DNA from: Henriciella mobilis
GTDB taxonomy: Bacteria > Pseudomonadota > Alphaproteobacteria > Caulobacterales > Hyphomonadaceae
Assembly (NCBI RefSeq): GCF_003576315.1
Contig: NZ_QWFZ01000015.1
Location: forward strand, 48,478-112,477
Reading direction: 5' to 3'
DNA length: 64,000 bases
The position numbers and the translations under genes are program-made. The notes beneath the pieces were generated by a model that had not been told where the DNA came from, did not search any database, and saw nothing but the letters and a program-made list of their open reading frames with translations. This document shows positions 43,633 to 52,355 of the stretch, in pieces (the stretch's first letter is position 1; each line of letters starts with the position of its first letter).

Positions 43633-44108
43633 TCGCTTACTCCACTAGCCGGAACACCTCACCTGCTCTTTGTCCGGCGGCGCAGCGGCCCGCCGGCAAG
43701 GATTCAGCCTGTCTCGCGCCGGACATGGAGGCGGTCTGCCTTCAGGCCTGGGCGTCGGGACGATGGCATCGCTCACCAGAAGCGGATGCTTCCGGAAACG
43801 AATACGCTGAATGGCGTTGGTTTGCCGAACTGGCTGTACGTCCCCTGAGCTTCGAGTGTCCCATTGTCCCCGAGTGCTAGCTCAAACACTCAGCCTACGA
43901 ATTTAGAGGGTAGTTAACCTTTGTAAACCCTAAATTTTTTTACGGCGCAGATGTTCGTGCAAGGGGCGAATTTCGCGGCGCAATATGTCGGCTCAGAGAC
44001 GAATTTGTCCGGGGCCCGAATGACGATTAGGCCGGTTTCATGGTATGCGCCCGCGCTTCCAGCCGTGCCCGACCGGTACAGGCGAAGCCACGCTCGCCGA
44101 GGCACGTT
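43633..44108. other. Intergenic region upstream of paralogue A
   Basis: A 476-base stretch between the subunit gene and the orphan small gene. It contains the 104-bp block A (43835-43938). The rest (43650-43830) would be a long 5' leader for the subunit gene; no gene is seen in it. Confidence 0.5.
43835..43938 (-). promoter_or_regulatory. Shared 104-bp upstream block, copy A
   Basis: This block is identical to 50993-51096 at 91 of 104 positions, with no gap. On the minus strand it runs from an AT-rich part (AAATTTAGGGTTTACAAAGG, then TTAAC) through an imperfect GAGTG...CACTC inverted repeat to repeated GGGGACA/GGGACA/GGGGAC units. It lies 203 bases upstream of the subunit gene. It is probably the promoter-operator of the pilus genes. 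Confidence 0.7.
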
Positions 44109-44384
44109 TCATCTCGTCTTTTCGAGTTCCTTCGGGGTCGAAGCCTTGCGTATCCGCGTCTTCGCCTTCGGCTTGGGCAGCAGCCGGAAACGCGTCTGGC
44201 ACCAGGCAAAACCGATGCCGACATCGAGCAGGGCATCGGACCGCCCGCAAGGGCAAAGGAATGGCATGATGCCCAGGACCCGATAGGTCTCTCCTGCAAC
44301 AAGCGGTACAGCTTCGCCCGTTACATGGTTCGGGGCTGCGTTCACGCAGAGCACCAGATCGCCAGCACCAACATCATAGCTCAT
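44109..44384 (-). CDS. Small hypothetical protein with Cys motif
   Basis: A 91-residue protein. The first 60 residues resemble a short conserved domain: GDLVLCVNAAPN, PLVAGETYRVLGI, FLCPCGRSDALLDVGIGF, WCQTRFRLLP, with four cysteines that could bind zinc. The C-terminal tail is basic (KPKAKTRIRKASTPKELEK). Similar short proteins occur on prophages and mobile regions of alphaproteobacteria, from memory only. The start ATG 44384 is not preceded by a clear ribosome site. It sits between the two parts of the pilus locus. Confidence 0.5.
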   Translation of the reverse strand: MSYDVGAGDLVLCVNAAPNHVTGEAVPLVAGETYRVLGIMPFLCPCGRSDALLDVGIGFAWCQTRFRLLPKPKAKTRIRKASTPKELEKTR

Positions 44385-44599
44385 GGCATCAGTGTACCAT
44401 GAAGCGCGCCCACGGCCATATGCCGGCAAATGGGGGAGGGCGGCGTCCGTGGACGGGGTGTCGTCAGAGACCGGGGGCCGGCCTCATTCTGACAACGCAA
44501 AATCTGGCCACGCCGTCGTCAGCATGACCGTCGCAGCCGCGCAAAACAGAATGTTGTTGATAGTCTCCAGTTTTTGGTTCGCATCTGTGGCCATTTCGC

Positions 44600-44613
44600 C
44601 TTACACGTGTAAG
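44600..44613. promoter_or_regulatory. Perfect 14-bp palindrome upstream of the minor pilin-like gene
   Basis: CTTACACGTGTAAG is a perfect palindrome located 36-49 bases before the start codon at 44649. It is a likely operator of an unknown dimeric regulator. Confidence 0.45.
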
Positions 44614-44648
44614 TGATTTGAAATGTCCCGCTGCTAATCGTGTCCCCT

Positions 44649-45053
44649 ATGCGAACCGATAACATATTGAAGGTTTCAGTCTTCGCGCTGCTGATGGCGT
44701 CTTCTGCCTCCGCGGCGGCGATGGCGCAGGATGACCTGACCCTGAGCCTCGGCGCCGTTGTGCCCACGCGCTGCGTGGTCGCAAACGTCGAGCCGCTTCC
44801 AAGCGCGTCCGGCAGCCAGCTGCGTGTGGAGACGGCCTGCAATGCGAACAGCTTCATGCTGACACTGGACGGCGTGCCTAACCTCGATGTTTCGGCAGTC
44901 CGCCCCTTCCAGAATGCCGGGCAGACCCCGTCGGTGTCGCCAGCAGGCATCGAGGTCAGTCCGGACCGGCCCGGCGTCCAGATTATCGAGATCGATTTTA
45001 CCAATGACCCGGCAGACCTTGCCAGCCTCGCCATTGGTGTCGAGGCCAGCTGA
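44649..45053 (+). CDS. Exported minor pilin-like protein
   Basis: A 134-residue exported protein (signal peptide ending AAMAQD). Two cysteines (PTRCVVANVE and ETACNANSF) are placed like the disulfide of the pilus subunit paralogues. The C-terminal half is beta-rich and ends IGVEAS. It is convergent with the tip-like gene at 45066-45923, with 12 bases between the stops, and has its own palindromic upstream site. A GTG at 44640 is an alternative start. No family match is certain. Confidence 0.55.
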   Translation: MRTDNILKVSVFALLMASSASAAAMAQDDLTLSLGAVVPTRCVVANVEPLPSASGSQLRVETACNANSFMLTLDGVPNLDVSAVRPFQNAGQTPSVSPAGIEVSPDRPGVQIIEIDFTNDPADLASLAIGVEAS

Positions 45054-45065
45054 GGAAGAGGCCGG

Positions 45066-45923
45066 TCAGTCGGTCGTGATGCTCAGCGTCAGGACGTCAG
45101 CATACTGACCAGCCACTGGCGCGCCGATATCGCCAAGCCGCAGACGGATCGAGCTGCTGCCAGCCTGGCCCGCCTGGGTGTTCAGGTTGAGGGACTGGGC
45201 GCCATTCGTTGCAATCTTCTGGTCGTTTATGAACGCCGAATACGGCACCGAGTAGATGTTCACGCCATCCTCGTGGACCAGCGCGCCATTGTTCAGCGAG
45301 TGCGCGGTCACGGTGAGCTTCGCATTCGACTGGTAGACGAAGTCTGTGGTGATTTCCTCATGGCTCTGAAGCGTCTCGAAATCGACCTTCTTGTAGCCGT
45401 TCGAGGCTTCGCCGAGCAGGCGCACGGCGGGGTAGACCGTCACATCCGGTTCGACCGTCGCCATTTCAATGCCGTTCACGTCGACACTCAGGAGGCTGGT
45501 ATAGAGGCCGGCCGGATAGAAACTGCCAGGCTCGATCCAGGTATAGTCGAAGACGAGCCGGCCGGCCGAGACCAGCTGGTCGACCGCCTGCGGTGACAGC
45601 CGCAGCGTCTTGTCAGTGTAGGAAGAGAAGACGGACTGGCCGGGCGGCGTCGTTCCGGCGATGACCGACCCGCCCATGACGAGATCGCGCACGCCCTGGG
45701 TCGTCTGGCTGGTGATTTCCACTGTATTGGACGCGCACGATTGGTCGGCAGGCCCGTCGAGCAGGAACAGCTCGATCTGCATGGCCACCGGAGAGAGGCC
45801 ATTGGGATTGTATCCCGTCTCGCCGATCTGCTGCGCGACCAGGTTGAACTCGGTGCATGCATGAGCGGCGCCTGCCGGCACCAGCAAGCACAGGGCAGAG
45901 ATGGCGGCTGCGGCAGTCTTCAT
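45066..45923 (-). CDS. Pilus tip/adhesin-like subunit
   Basis: A 285-residue exported protein (signal peptide ending AAHACTEF). It follows the usher with a 4-base overlap, the place of the tip adhesin in chaperone-usher operons. Two-domain beta structure is suggested: residues 22-140, then 150-285 with the ending LRLGDIGAPVAGQYADVLTL like the donor-strand-accepting C-terminus of spore-coat-U/CsuE proteins. The receptor it binds is unknown. Confidence 0.7.
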   Translation of the reverse strand: MKTAAAAISALCLLVPAGAAHACTEFNLVAQQIGETGYNPNGLSPVAMQIELFLLDGPADQSCASNTVEITSQTTQGVRDLVMGGSVIAGTTPPGQSVFSSYTDKTLRLSPQAVDQLVSAGRLVFDYTWIEPGSFYPAGLYTSLLSVDVNGIEMATVEPDVTVYPAVRLLGEASNGYKKVDFETLQSHEEITTDFVYQSNAKLTVTAHSLNNGALVHEDGVNIYSVPYSAFINDQKIATNGAQSLNLNTQAGQAGSSSIRLRLGDIGAPVAGQYADVLTLSITTD

Positions 45924-48900
45924 GGCATGTCCCCTTCGGTTAGATCGACCGTACCGAGATTTGTGAAGGCGTCGCTATCTTTTTCGACGTCGAATTCAAA
46001 GGCGAGCTTGGTCCCTGCAAACTCAAGCCTGTACCTGCCGGGTACGAGGTTTGATATCAAGGCCCGGCCGGCCCGGTTTGTAAATGTGACTTGGGTCTCG
46101 CCGGTCTCGAGGTTGGTGACGGTGCCGGCTGTCAGGCTGACGGGTTCACCATAGGCCAGGAAGGTGACGACCGCGCTGCGGAAGTCATCGGCGCCGACGG
46201 TGATGCTGATGCCCGAGCGCGCACCCGGCACGCTGTAATACGATCCTTCGCCAATATTGTAGCCGATCGGCGCATCGCTCACATCCACCAGTGTCGTCGT
46301 CGGCACGAAGGGCGAATTGACCTGGGAGACGGCCGGTCCGAACAGGCCGGATGTCGCCCGGACGCCATCGCGCCCGCGCGAGCGGATGGAAACCTGCGCA
46401 TCTTCGAGGCTTTTGTGCCGGTCGACCATGACGAAGCCGCGTCCCGGATCGCGGCCGAGACCGAGCTTGCCGTCGGCGAAGGCGAGCCCCGTCTGGAAGC
46501 GCGCCGACATTGTTGTACTGTTGTCCATGGCGCCGTCCCGCTGGGCATGGGTGAGCGCCAGACGGGAGCGATACCGGTTGGCGGTGTAGTCGGCCGCGCC
46601 GCGAAGCATTTCGTCTCCGCTCCGGCGGCTGATCTCGGATTCGAACCCGAAGCTGCCGACATCGTTCGTCGAGGGCTGCCGGTATCTCAGGCTGCTATAG
46701 TCGTTCCTTGTGTCGTAGCGCCCATTCAGCGAGCTGCGCCGGCCGAGGCGGCGTGTCACGGTCAGGAAGCCGCCGACCTCGTCCTCTCCATTGGACAGCG
46801 TTCCAGCCCGCGCGCCCGCGCCGATAAAGAAGCGCCCGAGCTGGTAGCTGGAGCCGATCGAGACGCTATGGGACGGCGAGTCGGTGAAATAGTTCTCGGA
46901 ATAGTTCCCCGCCAGGCTGACCCGGACCCGTTCGCTGAGCTGGCGTTCGTAAAAGGCCGAGGCTTCAAGCTTCTGGCCCGACCCAAAGAAGGATCCCGCC
47001 GGGGCGTAGTTCTCGTCCCGGTAGTCGACGGCAACCGCAAAACTCTGCGCGCGCGGCTCGGATGGTGAACTGTTCCAGCGATAGTCGACCGAGGAGGCGA
47101 AACCCGATCCGGACGTATCGGAGTCCGAGACGCTGAAATCGAGCTGTGCAATGCCGTCCAGAACCCCGAACACGGACTGTGTTCCGGCAAGGGATTGCTC
47201 ATCGGACGCGTAGCCATAGGCCCCCACCGTGAGATTGGGGGTCAGGCCATACTGGAAACTGCCGAGCGCGATAGTCTGGTCTTCATACTGAAAGCCGGAC
47301 CGGCTCTGGTCGCGCTTCTGGCCGATGCCGAAGGAGTATTCCGACACGCCCGGCTGCAGGAGGAGCGTATCGGATGCGATGCTGAAACTCTCGGTCTCGC
47401 GGCGGCCGAATTCGTCTTCGACGACGATGGAAACACGGTTCGAAAGATTGGCCAGCGGGATATCGTTCAGTTCGACAGGTCCGGCGGGCGCATTGAAGCG
47501 GGAAATCTCCTGGCCATCGACCAGCACGGTCACTTCGCTGGCGCGGTTGAGTTGGAAGGCGCGCTGGCCCAGCGGCCTCAGCACGCGGGTCGGCTGCAAT
47601 TGCCGGTACGACTTGGTCACGCCGACGCCGAGAAAATCGGCCTCCCCGGCGAGGTTGGACAAGGGCGAGAAGAGCGTCCCCGCCTCGAATCTCAGCGCCT
47701 CGTCGGGCCGGTCCATGAACAGGATGGTGCGATCGGCATTGTACCGGCTCTCGCCCGTCCCGTCGTCGAATGTCAGGATGCCGCCATAGTCGAGATTGAG
47801 CCCGGTTGGCCCGCCAAAATTCACGAAACCCGAAAAGGCCGATGACAGCGTGCTGCTGTCGGGGTCTTCGAAATCCTGGTTGTAGAGAAAGGTGGAGGTG
47901 AGGCCGGCGGCGACCTTCGCCGGATAGGCCGTCTCGGTGCCCTCAGGGGCCTCGCGCCCGCCAAGGTTCAGCTCCAGCGGGCCGTTCGGTTTTGCCGGCG
48001 CCTCGATGCTCATGGTCAGCGTGGCCGGATCCAGCTCGGCCTCGACGCCGATGGCCCGCAACTGGTCTACCGGGATCGCGCCGCTCTCGAATTGCGACAG
48101 AAGAAGCTGCGTCGAGGCATCGAGCAGGGGCCCGAGCTTCTGCTGCAGGTGCAGCGCGTTCACGGCCACGACTTCGGACAGCGTCGTGTCGACCGCCATC
48201 GGCCCGATGGAGCGGCCCTGATAAGTGGTCATCAGCTCGATCGTGACGACTTTCGACTGCTTCTCCCGGAACGCCTCCATCGGGGAGGGCTGGGAGCGGA
48301 CCGGCGAGGATGGCGGCGGCGGCACAGTGTCGAGCGTGAAGAAGCGGACCGGCTGCACCCCGTCGGAGGGAGACTGGCGGCGCGCGTCCTCGACAGCCCG
48401 CCGGCCGTCCTCCTGGTCGAGCGCCGTCTCCGGAAAGGCGATGAATTGCGGCGCCTTGCCGGCATCGGGCTGGCCGGCATCGGCGCTGTTCTCGAAGGTC
48501 AGCGACCATCCGTCGTCGAAGCCTTGCGCAGCGTTGCCGGGCTCGCTGTCGAACCCGGACACCGCCGCCGAAGGATTGCCCGCTTGGGATGGCGCGAAAC
48601 TCGTATCCGGACGGATGGTCGGAGGTGCCCACGCCGCCGGGTCTGCCGGAATGGAGAGGTTAGCGGCCTCTACCGTGTCCGAAGGGTCTGCATAGATGGC
48701 CAGCGTGGCATCGCGTCCGGACGGGATGGAGAGGTCCAGCGTCATTGCCGCGGAATTCAGCTCCGCTTCGATGCCGATGGCGCGAAGCTGCACCAGCGAG
48801 ACCGGGCCATTCCTGAATTGGGACAGGAGCAGCCGCGTCGTGTCGTCGAGAAGCGGCGCGAGTTGCTGCTCCAGCTCCGAACCGTTCACTGACAGGATAT

Positions 48901-49384
48901 CGGAGTGCGATGTCTCGACCGACACAGAGCCGATTGTCCGCCCGCCGAAAGTGGTGATCAGCTTTGCCGAGCCGCTGTCGGACCGTCTGCGCTTGGCCTC
49001 TTCCTTGCGGTAGGGCTGGACGCTGGGCGGGGCTGCGGGCGGTTTTGCCGGGATATTGCGCGTATCGTCCGTGAACGGCTCAAGGCGCGTCCTGGGCAGG
49101 TCGGGCAAGGCGTTCGAGACGGGCTCGATATCGGCCTCATCAAGGCTCAGATAGTCGGCCGCCCTTGGCGTCAGCCGGGCCGGGCCGGTTGCCGGCGGCC
49201 TCAGCGCCACCAGCATGTCTTCATTCAGACGGGCGGTTTCGGAAACATCGTCCGCGAGGGCGACGGGGCAGGTAATGGTTGCGGCCGTGCCAAGCAGAAG
49301 GGCCAGCCGGGACCCTCGCCGCGTCTGCCCAGGAGATGCTCGCGGAGCGGCCCCCTCAGTCCGGCGTTTCTCGAAGCGCGACAC
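45920..49384 (-). CDS. Chaperone-usher outer-membrane usher with duplicated N-terminal module
   Basis: An 1154-residue usher that threads pilus subunits through the outer membrane. Normal ushers have about 800 residues; this one has about 470 extra at the front. Residues 141-221 and 382-461 are two copies of an 80-residue module sharing GR.IG, VNG/A..L.Q.L.PLLD, LLLSQF, QLRAIG.EAEL, separated by a proline-rich linker. The barrel then begins near FLYNQDFEDPDSS, with the plug region near VLVDGQEISRFNAPAGPVE and NIGEGSYYSVPGA and a C-terminal beta domain after TVTNLETGE. The start overlaps the chaperone gene by 29 bases. Confidence 0.88.
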   Translation of the reverse strand: MSRFEKRRTEGAAPRASPGQTRRGSRLALLLGTAATITCPVALADDVSETARLNEDMLVALRPPATGPARLTPRAADYLSLDEADIEPVSNALPDLPRTRLEPFTDDTRNIPAKPPAAPPSVQPYRKEEAKRRRSDSGSAKLITTFGGRTIGSVSVETSHSDILSVNGSELEQQLAPLLDDTTRLLLSQFRNGPVSLVQLRAIGIEAELNSAAMTLDLSIPSGRDATLAIYADPSDTVEAANLSIPADPAAWAPPTIRPDTSFAPSQAGNPSAAVSGFDSEPGNAAQGFDDGWSLTFENSADAGQPDAGKAPQFIAFPETALDQEDGRRAVEDARRQSPSDGVQPVRFFTLDTVPPPPSSPVRSQPSPMEAFREKQSKVVTIELMTTYQGRSIGPMAVDTTLSEVVAVNALHLQQKLGPLLDASTQLLLSQFESGAIPVDQLRAIGVEAELDPATLTMSIEAPAKPNGPLELNLGGREAPEGTETAYPAKVAAGLTSTFLYNQDFEDPDSSTLSSAFSGFVNFGGPTGLNLDYGGILTFDDGTGESRYNADRTILFMDRPDEALRFEAGTLFSPLSNLAGEADFLGVGVTKSYRQLQPTRVLRPLGQRAFQLNRASEVTVLVDGQEISRFNAPAGPVELNDIPLANLSNRVSIVVEDEFGRRETESFSIASDTLLLQPGVSEYSFGIGQKRDQSRSGFQYEDQTIALGSFQYGLTPNLTVGAYGYASDEQSLAGTQSVFGVLDGIAQLDFSVSDSDTSGSGFASSVDYRWNSSPSEPRAQSFAVAVDYRDENYAPAGSFFGSGQKLEASAFYERQLSERVRVSLAGNYSENYFTDSPSHSVSIGSSYQLGRFFIGAGARAGTLSNGEDEVGGFLTVTRRLGRRSSLNGRYDTRNDYSSLRYRQPSTNDVGSFGFESEISRRSGDEMLRGAADYTANRYRSRLALTHAQRDGAMDNSTTMSARFQTGLAFADGKLGLGRDPGRGFVMVDRHKSLEDAQVSIRSRGRDGVRATSGLFGPAVSQVNSPFVPTTTLVDVSDAPIGYNIGEGSYYSVPGARSGISITVGADDFRSAVVTFLAYGEPVSLTAGTVTNLETGETQVTFTNRAGRALISNLVPGRYRLEFAGTKLAFEFDVEKDSDAFTNLGTVDLTEGDMP

Positions 49385-50078
49385 TTACGTCTCCCGGTTG
49401 CACGTCGAGATCGGTGAGATTCAGGGTCAGCATCGCCTCACTGTTCGGCGGAATGACAACCTGATCGGCAATACTCATCAGGGAATCGCCCTCCAGAACG
49501 AATTTCTGGTCGCCCTGTGAGAGCGTGATCCGGTCATTGGTCAGGCGGGCGAAGGAGGGGCTTGAATTGACCAGCGAAATCCGCAGGGCGTCGCCATCGC
49601 GGGTCACCTCGGAAACCGAGAGATCCGATTGGGCCTGCTGGTCCTCGACATAGACCACGACGCCGAAACTGTAGACATACCGCAGCCCCGTGAAGCCGCC
49701 TTCCAGGTCAACGGGCACCTCCCGGACATGGATGGTATAGGCCGCTTCCTCTTCGGGGGCCTGGTCGCCGATATACTGGAAGCGGAAGGCCTGTGAGCCG
49801 CCGGGTTCGATCAGCGCCTGGAAGGGGAAGATAACGAAGTCTTCTTCAGCCGGAACGAGCGTGATCTCGCCATTTTCACCGAAGACCCGCTTCTCCACGA
49901 CCAGTTCGACCGGCAGCGGTTTGCTGCGCGTATTCTTGACGGTCAGAAGCCCGTCCGTCTGCCCGTTGGCAGGGTAGACGGAGTGGCGCATGGGCTGGAC
50001 TTCGAACGCGGAGGCAGCCAGTGGCGCCAGCAGCGCGGCGAAGGAAAGGATTGCGGCCGTTACAAGTCTGTCGCGCAT
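49356..50078 (-). CDS. Periplasmic pilus chaperone (PapD-like)
   Basis: A 240-residue exported chaperone with an N-terminal Ig-like domain. The signal peptide ends LAASAFEV. The family marks are YPANGQTDGLLTVKNTRSKPL, the FRFQYIG region in place of the usual FRV strand, and a second domain at about 145-235. It is placed between the subunit gene and the usher, as expected. ATG 50078 (MRDRLVT) is chosen over an upstream frame extension to 50153. Confidence 0.83.
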   Translation of the reverse strand: MRDRLVTAAILSFAALLAPLAASAFEVQPMRHSVYPANGQTDGLLTVKNTRSKPLPVELVVEKRVFGENGEITLVPAEEDFVIFPFQALIEPGGSQAFRFQYIGDQAPEEEAAYTIHVREVPVDLEGGFTGLRYVYSFGVVVYVEDQQAQSDLSVSEVTRDGDALRISLVNSSPSFARLTNDRITLSQGDQKFVLEGDSLMSIADQVVIPPNSEAMLTLNLTDLDVQPGDVSVALRETPD

Positions 50079-50172
50079 TGTTAACTCTACTCCTGACGTC
50101 TCCCCGCATCGTTCAAGCAATAATGGGGCCGATCCTGTCCGGACCGGCCCCACCTGTCTGCAAAGGCAGCTT

Positions 50173-50748
50173 TTATTGTGCGCTCAGCGCGATCGTGACG
50201 GTGTCGGAGTACACACCGGCATAGACCGTCGTGGTCGGTGCGCCCTGGAAGTCCGGGCCCTTCACGCCGTTGAGCTCGAACTGACCACCGACTTCAGCGC
50301 CTTCGCGCAGCGCGGTCGACCCGTTGATCGTGTAGGAGATCGGGGAAGCCAGGCCTTTCGGCGGGGTGCCGGTCGTGTAGGGCAGGCCATCGACGCCGCG
50401 GTCGATATTGAGCTTGTAGCTGATCTCGTTGCCGGCACCGGTTTCCGTGCCGTTGCGCAGGAGGGCGCCGCTATTGGCGGAGGTTGCGCTGAGGATTGCG
50501 CCGCCAGCCGAATTGCAGACAACCCCGAAATCGAACGGGTATTTGAGCGAACCGTCCGTGTCGGCCAGATCGTCGAATTCGATCAGCAGGCTGCTGCTCG
50601 TTGCGGTGATGCCGCAGATTTCCTCGACCTCGCCGTTGATTTCGACTTCCAGCTCAGCGCTTCCGCCGGAAGGCGCCTGAATGAACTCTGCGGAGGCTGT
50701 GCCTGCCAGGGCAATAGCGGCCACTGATGCAAATGCTAGTTTCTTCAT
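50173..50748 (-). CDS. Pilus major subunit-like protein, paralogue B
   Basis: A 191-residue exported subunit with a signal peptide (ASAEF). The paired cysteines are EEICGITA and VVCNSAGG, and the C-terminus GVKGPDFQGAPTTTVYAG is nearly the same as in the paralogue at 43057-43632. It is the first gene of the chaperone-usher operon, with AAGGGA before the start and 94 bases to the chaperone start. A main pilus rod subunit is likely. Confidence 0.8.
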   Translation of the reverse strand: MKKLAFASVAAIALAGTASAEFIQAPSGGSAELEVEINGEVEEICGITATSSSLLIEFDDLADTDGSLKYPFDFGVVCNSAGGAILSATSANSGALLRNGTETGAGNEISYKLNIDRGVDGLPYTTGTPPKGLASPISYTINGSTALREGAEVGGQFELNGVKGPDFQGAPTTTVYAGVYSDTVTIALSAQ

Positions 50749-51303
50749 TCGTTTTAGTTCCCTTAATCGGAGGACCCCACCAATCGAAGTCGCTTTAGAA
50801 TCCGAGACGCCGCGACTTCACGGAGTCGTATTAATGAGCGACCGGTGCTGCTCTGCGTCAGCGTCCGGCCAGTTTTAACCGCACAGCCTTGGCCGTCCGG
50901 CGATTTTTCGCGGCAATGGGAGATATGAAGTCGCTACCAATGGCTGCGCATTGGCATGGCGAAAGGTAAAACGATAATCTGCTGAAGTAGGTTGTACGTC
51001 CCCTGAGCTTCGTGTGTCCCATTGTCCCCGAGTGCGAGCTCCAGCACTCAACCGATGAAAGTAGGGCCTTGTTAACCTTTGTAAACCCTAAATTTTAAGT
51101 GTCACATTTTTCGCCTGAGAGGCGAATTTTGCGAGCGGCTTTGAAGAGGCTGTTCAACGTGGACGGACGGTCTGCTCTGTCAGGAAGAGACGACCGCCAA
51201 CCGTCAGCCTGCACCCTTGCCGCCCGGGACGGTCTGGACCAGAAACGGCAAGGACCATCGGTATGAGCCCTGGCAAAGCCCGAGCAGGGGAGAGGTGAGC
51301 TTC
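50749..51303. other. Intergenic region upstream of paralogue B
   Basis: 555 bases between the pilus subunit gene (minus) and the oxidoreductase gene (plus). It contains block B (50993-51096). The part 50749-50990 would be a long leader. The part 51097-51303 holds the promoter side of the oxidoreductase gene; I see no further gene. Confidence 0.5.
50993..51096 (-). promoter_or_regulatory. Shared 104-bp upstream block, copy B
   Basis: Same block as 43835-43938 (91 of 104 identical, no gaps). Here the inverted repeat is complete: GAGTGC-TGGAGCTC-GCACTC on the minus strand. It lies 245 bases upstream of the operon's first subunit gene. Confidence 0.7.
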
Positions 51304-52344
51304 ATGGATAGACGGTTCGGACTGTGCGTGGTCGGCTATGGCCTGGCCGGAAGGGTCTTCCATGCCCCGCTGATTGCCGCGACACCCGGGCTCGATCTTG
51401 TCGGGGCAGTGTCCAGCGATCCAGCCAAAGTGATCGCCGACCATCCGGACACAAAGGTTTTCGGTTCGCTCGATGACGCGCTGGAAGACCCGGCCGTCGA
51501 CGCCATCGTGCTGGCGTGCCCCGATGAGCTGCACGCGCCGCTGGCCAGCGCTGCGCTGAAGGCGGGCCGGCATGTCGTCGTCGACAAGCCGTTCGCGCCG
51601 ACGCTGGCAGAAGCCCGGGACGTCGCCTCGCTTGCCAGCCAGTGCGGCAAGCTGGTGAGTGTCTTCCACAACCGGCGCTGGGACGCCGACTTCCTGACGC
51701 TGAGAGGGCTGATTGACACTCGCGCCCTCGGGGACATTGTCCAGTTCGACGCGCATTATGACCGGTTCAAGCCACAGTCCGGCCAGCGCTGGAAAGATCG
51801 CCGTCCGGGCGGCATCTGGTTCGATCTCGGGGCGCATATTGTCGACCAGGCCCTTTGCCTGTTCGGGCGGCCGCAATCGGTCTATGCTGACATCACGGCC
51901 CTGAAACCGAATGGTGAAATGGCCGACTATGCCCACGTGCTGCTGCGCTATCCGCAGGCCCGCATCATTCTCCACATGTCCCAGTCCGTCCCGGCCCATG
52001 GCCTGCGATATTGCGTGCACGGAACACTTGGCAGCTGGATCAAGCACGGACTTGACCGGCAGGAAGACCAGTCGAGGGCCGGGCTGAAGCCGGGTGAGGG
52101 AGACTGGGGCTTGGATCCTGTCGAGGGTGAGTTCGTATCGACCGGCGGCGAGCGCCGGCGCGTGCCAAATCGCAGGGGTGATTTCCGCCAGTTCTATGCG
52201 GGGCTGCGCGATGCCTATGCCGGGACAGGCAGCAACCCTGTCGCGACCCGGGATGCGCTTGATGTCATGGCGGTGCTGGAAGCCGGGCTGCGCTCCGCAG
52301 ACCAACGCTGCGAGGTCGAACCGGACTGGGATCACGGCCTCTGA
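51304..52344 (+). CDS. Gfo/Idh/MocA-family oxidoreductase
   Basis: A 346-residue NAD(P)-dependent oxidoreductase acting on a sugar or cyclitol. The Rossmann motif is VVGYGLAGRVFHAPLI, the catalytic lysine motif DKPFAPT replaces the common EKP, and GGIWFDLGAHIVDQALCLFG holds the active-site histidine and aspartate. ATG 51304 follows GGGAGAGG; the frame is open to 51217. It is convergent with the LytS gene. The substrate is unknown. Confidence 0.87.
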   Translation: MDRRFGLCVVGYGLAGRVFHAPLIAATPGLDLVGAVSSDPAKVIADHPDTKVFGSLDDALEDPAVDAIVLACPDELHAPLASAALKAGRHVVVDKPFAPTLAEARDVASLASQCGKLVSVFHNRRWDADFLTLRGLIDTRALGDIVQFDAHYDRFKPQSGQRWKDRRPGGIWFDLGAHIVDQALCLFGRPQSVYADITALKPNGEMADYAHVLLRYPQARIILHMSQSVPAHGLRYCVHGTLGSWIKHGLDRQEDQSRAGLKPGEGDWGLDPVEGEFVSTGGERRRVPNRRGDFRQFYAGLRDAYAGTGSNPVATRDALDVMAVLEAGLRSADQRCEVEPDWDHGL

Positions 52345-52355
52345 AGGGAGGCGGG

